From: Platycnemis pennipes | Lineage: Eukaryota; Arthropoda; Insecta; Odonata; Platycnemididae | Direction of reading: 5' to 3' | Length of the DNA stretch: 64,000 nt | Assembly (NCBI GenBank): GCA_933228895.1 | Contig: OW121849.1 | Location: 122,888,849 to 122,952,848, forward strand | Shown: positions 55,343 to 64,000 of the stretch, piece after piece | Layout of the letters: every line of letters begins with the position of its first letter | Numbering within the stretch: the first letter of the stretch is position 1 | Notes under the pieces: generated by a model | The model's input: the letters and a program-made list of their open reading frames with translations, nothing else | The model's database searches: none | Told to the model about the DNA's origin: nothing | Translations under genes and position numbers: made by a program

Positions 55343-57150
55343 ACCATCATCATCATTAGATATGCAATCCTAAAATTGGTTGACTGCAGCTCTCCATTCT
55401 ACCCTTCCCCTACTAAGACCTTTAAGCCCTTGTAGCTATTGTGCCTCAAACCGCTGAATTTATTAGTTTTCTTTGCATTCGGAGAGAACGCGAAAAATCT
55501 TGTGGCCTCGTAAAAACTCATATTTGGCCTCACCAAAGTCCAAAGTAATCTTCTCCGGCGAAATAAATATTAGCATATTATGCCATAGTAATAAGTATAG
55601 TAAAAACCTACTCAATCTCTCTCCAATTGACCCCAAATCTCCGTGGCCGCGTATTACGTGACATATGCATTTGTCAATCGATCTTATCAATGTTTTTTCC
55701 TATCCATTTCCCCTTCCATAACGTTAGTTATAAATTCGTTATGCCTTAAAAGTGTGGACTATTCATGTGGACCTTCTCTTCCTGACTGTGCTCCATATTG
55801 TTTTCTCCTTTTCATTTCTTCCGTACACTTCCTAATTTCCGTTCTCATCCGTCCATTAGATCATGAGCTCACGTCTCCAGCTCCATGTTTCATACACCAA
55901 TATGCTCTTCAGTTCCGTCTTTACGATAGTCCATGTCTCCGAGCCACGTAGTAAAACAATTTAATCGAATATTTTCACGTAGGTACTGCTTCCTTATTGA
56001 TATTTCTCTTCTCGTTGAAGACATTATGCAACATTGTGTTTTTCTATTTTCAGCTTTAAAGGTAGTACGTAAGGCTATGACAACGATGTCATCGGCGAAA
56101 CGAAGCATGTTAATATCTTTCCCATTCACCTTAATCACTTTGATTCCCATTTATTGGGCTTCTTTCATTGCTTCTTCCAGGTATATCTAGAAGAGTGCCG
56201 GTGAAAGGTTGCATCCTTGTCTAACTTCTTGGCTTATCTAAGCTTCTAGTTTTGCTCTGTCCTTCAGTCCCATTGTTATGACTTGGTTCTTAAGGCGCGT
56301 TTACACGTAGCAGTTGACTGCTATGACAGTCAACTACTAACAACTATTAAGCCCCACTCGCATGTGTAAATAGCAACTGCGATGCAAGTTCAGGTCGATA
56401 CTGGACACATGTCGAACACTATCGATCCACGTTCGAGCTATTAGCAAAGTTGAAGCTCGTCTACTTTCCAGCGGAAATGTATCCAACACAATCGCAACAA
56501 TCGCCAACGGAAAGCAATACACGACGACTGATACCGGGAATTTGGATATAATAACAAAGATATCATTCCCCAAAAGAGGAGATTCTACTCTTTGAAGAAT
56601 GGGAACAAAAGATAATCGTCGATGGACTTTATTGCTTGATGAATTTTACGAAAATTTAAGCATCAATCACTATTGAAATAAAACTCTTTTTATTTGTTAT
56701 GACAACGCCTAAATAGCGGCTTTAAGCTGCATAGAAGTTGGTGCAGACGCATCATTGCAGTAGCGATATAGATACATCGCGCATCTCGCAACTGTCATAG
56801 CAGTCAACTGCTACGTGTAAACGCTGCTTTATAGAGCTTGTAGTTATTGACCTTTCATTACAGTCGACTCCTAGTCGTTCAGAAACTGAATTTATCATTA
56901 CATTCTACGTTACCGAAGGCCTTCTCCAAATAAAATAATGCCACATACAGTGGTTTGTTGATATGTATCATCTTTTATGTGTTAATTCGCATAGTATGGC
57001 CTCTCTGGTTTATCTGTTCTTCTTGAATCCAATCCCAAAATTGCTATCCGAGAGGTGTGCTTTAATAATTCTCCCTATCCGGCTGATTTATCACGTTTAT
57101 TAGTATTTTGGACGGATGTGATAGCAGGCTCAGATTTCAATGTTCCTAAC
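55343..57150 (-). mobile_element. LINE related to LINE B, reverse-transcriptase core included, split by a MITE
   Basis: The - strand order from high coordinates is: EKAFGNVECNDKFSF (56,900 region), the MITE, then VRQGCNLSPALF with IYLEEAMKEAQ (about 56210-56140), then INMLRFADDIVVIA (FADD catalytic motif, near 56100). Next comes a decayed C-terminus (HNEFITNVMEGEMDRK near 55700) and a 3' end gcaatcctaaaattgg plus CATCAT tail at 55343. Multiple stops make it a pseudogene. The 55440-55640 part was not matched to the LINE and could be another insertion. Confidence 0.75.
56293..56828. mobile_element. PIF/Harbinger-like MITE (536 bp) with TTA TSD
   Basis: Terminal inverted repeats of 38 bases (56293-56330 and 56791-56828) with 2 mismatches, containing gcgtttacacgtagcagttg and actgctatgacagt. 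TTA flanks both sides (56290-56292 and 56829-56831), the 3-bp duplication typical of PIF/Harbinger. No transposase. It interrupts the reverse-transcriptase gene of the surrounding LINE, and LINE coding resumes on each side. Confidence 0.8.
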
Positions 57151-57544
57151 ATCACTCAGTCCTTATTTTCGTCGGCACTTAAATCATTGCCAAATGAATA
57201 CCACCAGTTAATTAAATAAATTAAAATCGTGTATATCATCATGGCACCTCGTGCATCCACATGACCTAGGCGTTTCAAGTGCAAATAGAATTTAAAAAAT
57301 TGCTGCTGTAGTGGATTTTTTGGGATTATGCACGTGCGCATGAACCATTAACATAATTAAATTCACAATAAATTTCAAGCCATCGTGTGTGCGACAATGG
57401 GAAGAATGTTGAATATGCTATAGCAATAAGTACTATATTCCATATACGATTCCATACGATATAGCAATTAGCTAGGAATTAATTTTAAAAATTAGCAACG
57501 ACATATAACTAACGCATCATTTGACTCCATTATGGACTATAATT

Positions 57545-57640
57545 GGCCATGTAGTAAAACAATTTAATCAAATATTTTCATTTAGGTACTGCTTCCAAAT
57601 TGATAATTCTCTTCTCGTTGAAGACATTATGAAGCATACA
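57545..57640 (-). mobile_element. Second fragment of the 55.3-kb LINE
   Basis: cgtagtaaaacaatttaatc..aatattttca..taggtactgcttcc..cttctcgttgaagacattatg occurs here and at 55949-56028, in the same orientation. An independent fragment or local duplication of the LINE. Confidence 0.65.
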
Positions 57641-57935
57641 CCAGTAGACTCCATTAGGTATTCACTTTCTGCTTAACGCGTTCCGATAAATAAAACGCGG
57701 TATTGCGATTGATTTTCTGTATACTAGGAAAATAATTCGATCGTTACCGGTAAAGAACCTTGTGTTTCGTACATATACATATAACTTGGTTTTGTGCCAT
57801 CATACCGTGCAATTTTAAACTAAAATTAGGTATAGGTTTTTTAAAGTTAAAAATTATTCATTTCGAATTGTACTGCTATGAATGATTAATTCATGTGGAA
57901 TAGATCAGTGTTATTTCATCATATTAACTCATTAA

Positions 57936-58160
57936 CACTAGAAAGCCCGTAGGAGTCATTTTGACCCAATCGTGTTTTTAAATTTATTTTTTGATCTCAT
58001 TTTTTAAGAGAACAGACTTCATTCTCGTGACTTTTAATAATTTTAATAGGTGTTTACTTTCATAAATTTTTACCTTCCTAAAATAATCCATTGAGGAGTT
58101 AAATTATATTTTACCTTGAACGCCCAAATGGGGTCATTTTGACCCAAGCGTTCATTTGCA
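57936..58160. mobile_element. piggyBac-like terminal sequence (one end)
   Basis: TTAA at 57932-57935 followed by cactagaaagcccgtagg, close to the CCCTAGAAAG-type ends of piggyBac elements that insert at TTAA. gagtcattttgaccc at 57953-57967 recurs as gggtcattttgaccc at 58131-58145, a motif often seen near piggyBac-like ends. The other end and a transposase were not found. Confidence 0.55.
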
Positions 58161-59744
58161 CGCTTTATCTCTGCTAAAGGTCCTTTTTTATTTGCATTTA
58201 TTAACATTCTGCTGTATATGTGTTCACTGCTCTGTCATCTTATCTTTTTCATTCAGTTACTTATCTTCCAAGTTCGTATCAGTTTCCAAAACAGTTTTGT
58301 TTCCTTTCCCCATCACGCCCTCACTTTTCGTTTTGCTTACATGTGGAATATTTAGTAATGACTTTGTTGAAATCATCATACATTTTCAATATCTGCGGGG
58401 TGAGAAGAATGCAATTTTGTTCACCTCTTTCGCACAGAATGTATCTAGTTTCACGAAAGTCACCCAGATACATGAGTTTGGCAGTTGCATGGCTTTCTGA
58501 TATCTACACCTCGTGGCACTTAGGAGCCGGAGTATTTTTTGTAATTGGTATTTTATGAGTTTCAGTCTTGGTCATCTCAATGGTAATGCTCCGCATTTAT
58601 GAGCGATTGGAAGCGCTGAGAAACGCATCATTACTCACATAACTATCTACAGGGTGCATAGATGATTTTCATAATAACTAAAGAAATATTCAATATACCA
58701 ATATAATATTTTTTTAGTCATTAAAATCAAACTATCCTAATATCCATTGGTAATGGACATAGTTGCCAATTTTTTTATGATTTACGAACGCGAATGAATC
58801 CTAAATTATCAGAGTTTTTCATTACCTGAGAGGAGTCTCTATCAGTTTAAATTATTGGTTAAATGATACTGGACCGGATATCGGTTTTAATTGCCACAGT
58901 CAATTGAATTGAAGATACATCTTATGCATTTAATGTCAATTAATGCATGTTTTGCCTAACTGAGCATGAAAAATTGTTAATTTCCAACATATTAAAATCA
59001 CGTCCACCACAACCCGCATTTCGAGCGAGTGCTCTCGGAATTTATAATGAACATTTTACCTTTCACTGTTTTAAATTGTTATCTAGTTTTAATTTAAAAC
59101 TCTGGAACAGTTGAAATGGCTTCATTTGATTCCCAAGCCTTTCAAGCGTTACTTCGATCAGGGAACGCGAACGCTATTTCATTCGGAATTTATTGCTTGT
59201 ATATTAGGCATGGGCTTTATTGATTTTTGCGGTGAACTCAATGAAAATCTTTCTTGCTGGACAGCGGAAACCTAACTCACCGCGAAAAAAATTGCATTCT
59301 CGCCATGAAAACTTTTGAACTCATATTACCGCAGAAATAAATCCACCCACCACCTCTGTGGTCGACAAATATGAAACAACTGTAATGACGAAAACTAATT
59401 TGTTTCAAAGAGGCTCCCTCTCACATCAGCGTGCTCCATGCATTTGGCTTGTGCGTACCCTGGTATCACTTAATCATGAATATTATTCTTCCGACATAGA
59501 TGGATATGTCGATAACCCAAGCCTGCTACTCTTTTTCAACGAAGATCACATTCCTTCCGAACCAATCTACGCTTCTTACAAAAGGCTCCTTTTTATATAT
59601 CCACATATCCTTACAGCCTTCGTGCCACGCGGATTACGTTTTTCTTTCTCTTCCTCTTCCGCGCTTAGCTAACAATCTTCCCCCTCCACGAATGGCTACT
59701 AATGTCGGGAAGTCTATTCGGGTCTTCCACCGGTTAAGCTGTTC
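58161..59744. other. No gene recognised
   Basis: AT-rich. Overlapping frames at 58156-58558 are pyrimidine-rich and lack domain content. No intact mobile element recognised. Confidence 0.35.
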
Positions 59745-59754
59745 CATTACTGCC

Positions 59755-59790
59755 GACGTTTCGGAGACCGAGTCGTTCTCCATCTTCAGG
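59755..59790 (-). ncRNA. Hammerhead-like motif, intact core
   Basis: - strand: CTGAAGA (59789-59783), a 5-bp stem ggaga/tctcc around a 9-base loop, GAAA, the short palindrome acgt, then C. The order and core bases fit a hammerhead, but an extra U before helix II and almost no helix I make activity doubtful. It is the terminal-repeat type found with Penelope fragments elsewhere in this window; no Penelope coding is adjacent. Confidence 0.45.
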
Positions 59791-60046
59791 TTTGATGTCG
59801 CATGTTGAAAATAGACATACGTCCCATATTGCATAACGTAATACATCCCTTAACGAAAGGAGAACCTCAAATCTTTTTTCACAGTACAGATTTCTTTCAA
59901 CACCCGCTGCGCATTACGTCCGAATAGACTTCACCTCAGCTATTCGCCGGGAGAACCTCAAATCTTTTTTGGCTACTAATGTCATTCGCGCAATTTAAAA
60001 TAAGGTGGATAAAATAAGGTCAGAGGCAGAAATAATTACGGAGTAG

Positions 60047-60340
60047 AGGTAAGGTGGAGAGGAACCCAGCCCCTTGCCATCTGCCTCTTGCCTTGCTCAG
60101 AAACCTGACGCTTGTGAAAGGAGAATGGGAGGGGATTGTAATATCCCTTAACGAAAGGAGACAAGGAGTCTTTTTCTTTTACCGTTCCATCCAACGGACA
60201 GAATACAAGACTCCAGCACAGGACGCGTGTGGGTACCGGTATGCAACTGGAAATCCTTCACAATCTCCGGGATTCGAAACCGGGTCTTTCGGGATGAAAG
60301 GTCAGTTTCTGGCCACCACGTCAAACCGATTCCCATTCGT
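60047..60340 (-). mobile_element. SINE 2 copy with tRNA head
   Basis: The - strand order is: tRNA head with B box gggattcgaaaccggg inverted (about 60270), a body with ctgtccgttggatgg and ctccttgtctcctttcg, gttaaggg, and a ctctccacctta end. Somewhat rearranged but recognisable. Confidence 0.6.
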
Positions 60341-60631
60341 CGAAATCCTCAAATTTCCTCTAACTTTCCAACAGGCCCTCTATCCACTTTTGCAGCATCT
60401 TAACGATTCCTCCACCGTCGGGCTCTCCATTCTCCTCTACTCCCACAGTTAAAAATACTTTCAGATACCATAGTATATTTGCTGTTTAATATTGACATAT
60501 TTTGTAAGTATATATTTATTTTTGTTCATTCATCATTCATTAATTCCTTGAAGTACATCATGTAATGTTTTTTTTAGCCTCAGATTGCAATAGTTTTACG
60601 TAATGACAATTATGTTTTTTGGTAGAAAGAT

Positions 60632-60930
60632 ATTCCACAGAGAAAAAAATCACTCGCCTTCACCGGGACTCGAACTCGGACCCCCTGATTTCCAGCCAGG
60701 TGCTCTACCAGTTGAGTTACCAAGGCGTCCTCTTTCTCTGTGGAAATTCTAGAGGCTCTGGAGCTTGGTAGCTCAACTGGTAGAGCACCTGGCCGGAAAT
60801 CAGGGGGTCCGGGTTCGAGTCCCGGACAAGGAGAATGATTTTTTTCCCTGTGGAATATCTTGCTATCGTGCATCTCAGCGGGTAATTCCGCTAAAGTTTT
60901 CGCGGCTAGCTCGCGAGCTTTGAATAGGTT
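60632..60930. mobile_element. SINE 1 inverted dimer, second locus
   Basis: Left arm (- strand): ccacagag, caccgggactcgaact, gccaggtgctctaccagttg and caaggcgtcctctttctctg. Right arm (+ strand): cttggtagctcaactgg, agagcacctggccgg, gggttcgagtcccgg, then gaatgattttt, ccctgtggaa and the body tctcagcgggtaa. The centre tgtggaaattctagaggctct matches the 23.06-kb dimer, so both descend from one dimer. The right tRNA head has intact boxes and near-complete cloverleaf pairing. Confidence 0.8.
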
Positions 60931-61866
60931 TTATCGATTTATTTTGACGAGGGGTTAGATGGCAGAAGGGACAGTTTTGTCTCAATCTCGCCCCAATAAA
61001 GACCTTTTATTACCTATTATTATTGCAAAGGCCTCCCGACTCCCACCCATTTACTAGGACCAGCTATAACGAAACTCCATTTTATTCCACATTACAGGAA
61101 AGTGTATCCGTTACAAAAAACGTTTTTAAGGCAGCGAGAAAAGTAAACGATAAGAAAATCAGTGGAATGCATCAACTGTCCAACAACCCTCGATGCAACA
61201 ATGTGAATTTTCTCCCTCGTTTGCCTCTCTGTCGTTTCGAGAGGGAAGGCTCGACATTTAAAATTGCACTCTTGCAAAGTTCTCAACCGTGAGGGGCTGT
61301 CACGTTCTGAGGCGAAGAGGTTGACTTTGGCATTCGACGTCAAGTCACGAGGGCGGCACGAAGAAAGGAAGAGAATGCGGTTTATTCCAGGAAGGCCAAC
61401 ACTCCTATCTCATCGTCCTCTCCCACAGATTACGCGTTGTTGGGGAGGAGGGGCTCATTCCCGCTTGCATTAAGACTCTGAGCAAGTGCATCCGTATTGC
61501 ACAATTGGGCGCGTGGAGGAGATGGCAAGAGTGCCTGCCGGAAGACGGAGATGGATGAGGAGGTCGATCCAATGGCTACCAAACGGTCGATGTAAAAGTC
61601 CACGAGATTTTGGCGAAGGCACGATGGATATCTCCCACGCAGTAATAGTTTCATCCCAGATCTAAATTAGGAATTGAACGGGTTCTTCTAGAAACGCCAT
61701 TACTGAGGGCATTCAGAGGATTTATTCGCTTCCCATTATAGCGCGAGGATGGATGGCATGGAACCGAAATTAGAATGAACGCACTGGATAGTGAGGGTGA
61801 CTACATACGAAATTCTGCGAAGACGACGAGAGGAGAGGAAATTAGGACAAAAAAATTGGACCAACC
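60931..61866. other. No gene recognised
   Basis: Moderately GC-rich in places, with open frames up to 89 codons on both strands and no recognisable content. Confidence 0.35.
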
Positions 61867-62096
61867 TTGAGGACTGCAGAGATTTATGCGTGGAAAAATT
61901 AAAATCAAAGGATAGGGAGGACAAAGAGATTCAATATTTTAAATAAAGAGGGTAGACTAGGCTCAAATCAAAAAGGATTGATTGAGGACTGTAGAGATTT
62001 ACGCGAGGAAAAATTAAAATCAAAGAATAGGGAGGAGGGAAGAGATTCTATATTTTAAATAAAGTGGGTGTACTATGCTCAAATTAAAAAGAAGAC
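61867..62096. repeat. Tandem duplication, two 115-bp units
   Basis: ttgaggactgcagagattta.. at 61867 is repeated as ttgaggactgtagagattta.. at 61982. Both units share gaaaaattaaaatcaaag, atagggagga, tattttaaataaag and tatgctcaaat or aggctcaaat. The period is 115 bases with about ten substitutions and a small indel. Confidence 0.8.
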
Positions 62097-62598
62097 AATG
62101 TGAGTGAAAAAGGCCTTATTTAAGGTTCATTGGTTTTAAGACACATATTATACTAACTTCTGGAGATAACACTAAACGTATATGCAGAAAGTAAACTATT
62201 TATTTGCCATTATCGTAAATTGGATACAGAATAATAGCGCAACACCTTAAAAGTCACATTTTAACGTAGTTTTAGGCAAGATAATGAAATAGTGTCAGCC
62301 ATTTATTACATTAACTTTTAAATTCAACTCTTCTTGATAAATCAGTTTTTATTTATCCACAGTGGCAATTAAACCAAGTCCATATTATCAGATACCGTTG
62401 TTTTGGACTCCGTTCCCGCCTGGGATATGGATTCAATAGTTTTTCCTTCCAGAGGGGCGTGTCTCATTTCTTGTTTTATTGAATTTATATTAGTCTAAAT
62501 TCCAAGACCTCAGCTTTATACTCAAGAATGATGAAATTATTATTACATCTTTATCTTAATGACCATTCATATATATTTTACACTACTATCCCCAGCAT

Positions 62599-63197
62599 AA
62601 CAAAAATTCGAGGAAGTGGCAGAGTTCTGTTACCTGGGAAGCCGAATAACCAGCGATGGACGAAGTAAAAGAGAAATTGCCAGTAGAATTGCGCAAGCGA
62701 AAATGACATTTTACCAGGAGATTATACTTACAGCTGCAAATACAAGCGTGAAAGTGAGGAAGCATTTAATTAGAACATAAATATGGAGCATTTTACTATA
62801 TGGCGGCGAAGCATTGACGATAACAGCAGCAGAGAAGTCCAGGCTGGAAGCATTTGAAATGTGGTGCTACCGAAGAATGATGAAGATAAAATGAATCGAT
62901 CGATTGACAAACTAAGAAGTCTTAAGAAGAGTGGGAGAGAAGAGATGTCTACTGAAAACCTTAAAAAGAAGACGGGAAAATGTAACAGGCCACATCTTAA
63001 GACACGATGGCCTGATGAAAACAATCGTCGAGGGAAAAGTGAACGGGAAGAATGGAAAAGGCAGGTCTCGTATGAGATATATGGAGCAAGTTGTGAAGAA
63101 TGTAAAAGAGAGGAGCTACGTCAATATGAAGACGTTAACCGATGGAAGATTCGAGTGGAGGGCTGAGTCAAACCAATCCTAGGATTGCTGACCGATG
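62599..63197 (+). mobile_element. LINE B copy with perfect 11-bp TSD
   Basis: The + strand reads the LINE B C-terminus: cttggaagccg-type GSRITSDGRS region, FEMWCYRRMMKIK, VGEKRCLLKTLKRRREN, TGHILRHDGLMKTIVEGKV, GKGRSRMRYMEQVVK and RFEWRAESNQS, then ccaatcctaggattgctgacc and gatgat. atccccagcat is repeated at 62588-62598 and 63198-63208. One frameshift near 62900 breaks the frame. Among the LINE B copies this is one of the least decayed. Confidence 0.85.
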
Positions 63198-63208
63198 ATC
63201 CCCAGCAT

Positions 63209-64000
63209 GGACACAAGGGTCTGCGATTCCCCGTAAGAACAAGAGCCAGTACTAAACATTTTCAGGCCCAAGAGATAACAAGAAAATTAAAAGAGGTAAA
63301 ATTGATTTATTTTTAAAGAGTTCTTCGGTTTTTTTTCTAGGCCTGCATAATTTACAAATTCATGAATTACTTAGCTGGACTCAAGGATTCCATCTGGGCA
63401 GCTGGGTAAAACTACCAAGGCGTCATTCGGGGTATTTGGTACGAATGCTGGCCAAGGTGAATTATTTATTATGCGCGGAAAATCTGATATTCTCCTTCGT
63501 TTGTTATTCAATTTACCTCTCATTAAAGTGCCATGATAAAAAATCGTATTCCAGTTTGGTATACCATATTAGTTAAATTATGTTTGTTTAAACCCTATGT
63601 AATAGTAGGTTAGTTGAAGTGGGTAAGTCTTCAGGATCAATAGATCATAGTAATAACAAATAATAATTGAAAGCACCAAAATATGTTTAAAAGTTTCCCT
63701 CGCAATACCTTATATAAGTGTTTTAAAATATTGGTAATATAGTGCAATCTGGTCATCAGTGAATCTAGAGCACTGCCTACAAAACTGCCGGACACTGATT
63801 AACAGCACGTCCTTAGAAAAGGTGGCTAAGCTATTGGAATTGAGTCTGAATGAAGATGGTATTCACGTGTCCAGTTAAGTTTCTGTGTCTAGGCAGTCAT
63901 ACCCCTTAGGTCCTACACATAACAATGTCAAAATATTTTTATACTTTGGCTGTATACATTTTAAAACTACCGAGGACCATTCGATGCTCTTCATTCCTAC
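63209..64000. other. No gene recognised
   Basis: AT-rich sequence to the end of the window. Nothing recognised. Confidence 0.4.

Noticed and set aside
58156..58558. Overlapping 114- and 112-codon + strand frames
   Set aside because: No domain, Phe/Ser/Leu-rich composition expected from AT- and pyrimidine-rich DNA, and just inside a piggyBac-like end.
60770..60838. Functional tRNA gene with intact A and B boxes
   Set aside because: It sits in the right arm of the SINE 1 inverted dimer, has C in place of U before the anticodon-position triplet, a GGA triplet without the long variable arm of tRNA-Ser, and continues into the SINE body.
1..64000. CRISPR array, operon, phage or bacterial island
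   Set aside because: No regularly spaced repeats with unique spacers, no compact co-directional coding, and all recognised coding is eukaryotic with introns or eukaryotic retroelements.

Overview
This is a 64 kb piece of a eukaryotic genome, almost certainly an insect or other arthropod. The evidence is split genes with GT/AG introns, AT-rich sequence, non-LTR retrotransposons with 10-12 bp target-site duplications (TSDs), Penelope-like retroelements with a GIY-YIG domain, tRNA-derived SINEs, and TIR elements of PIF/Harbinger and piggyBac style. There are no operons, Shine-Dalgarno sites or phage genes. I cannot fix the species from sequence alone. The repeat density suggests a large insect genome.

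Only two genes are well supported, and they converge. On the + strand, four exons between 13896 and 18714 encode the C-terminal ~138 residues of a myosin regulatory light chain-like EF-hand protein; its 5' exons were not found. On the - strand, two exons (24937-24542 and 20825-20371) encode the second half of a two-pore-domain (K2P) potassium channel: pore-1 filter, TM2, TM3, pore 2, TM4 and a long cytoplasmic tail ending in a PDZ-ligand-like ETSV. The 5' exons of the channel lie beyond 24937 and were not located. The stop codons are about 1.66 kb apart.

The rest is mostly transposable-element remains. The recurring families are: LINE A (C-terminal reverse-transcriptase region, 3' end ending in a TAGATG-type tail; at least 7 copies); LINE B (GHILRHDG-type C-terminus, GATGATG tail; several copies with clear TSDs) and a related LINE at 55.3-57.2 kb; a third LINE fragment at 44.4-45 kb; Penelope-like fragments with hammerhead-like terminal motifs; SINE 1, a tRNA-headed element found as inverted dimers; SINE 2, a tRNA-headed element with a conserved body and tail (about 8 pieces); a 537-bp element with short inverted ends in three copies; and three other TIR elements. 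Several are nested: a MITE inside the tail of LINE B at 3 kb, a Harbinger-like MITE inside a LINE at 56.3 kb, and LINE-in-LINE plus SINE insertion inside the K2P intron at 22-23.4 kb.

Region by region. 0-9 kb: duplicated AT-rich segments, LINE B copies, a 537-bp element. 9-13.9 kb: mostly unique sequence, then a SINE 1 copy split by LINE B. 13.9-18.8 kb: light-chain gene. 20.3-25 kb: K2P exons and a repeat-filled intron. 25-34 kb: SINE 2, Penelope fragments, a pLTR palindrome, the second 537-bp copy. 34-44 kb: AT-rich sequence with few recognisable features and one good LINE A copy. 44-58 kb: TIR element with a hairpin, LINE C, third 537-bp copy, Harbinger-in-LINE nest, piggyBac-like end. 58-64 kb: SINEs, a 115-bp tandem duplication, and a LINE B copy with an 11-bp TSD. 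I found no convincing new multi-gene system. The most unusual structures are the inverted-dimer tRNA SINE and the palindromic Penelope terminal repeats.
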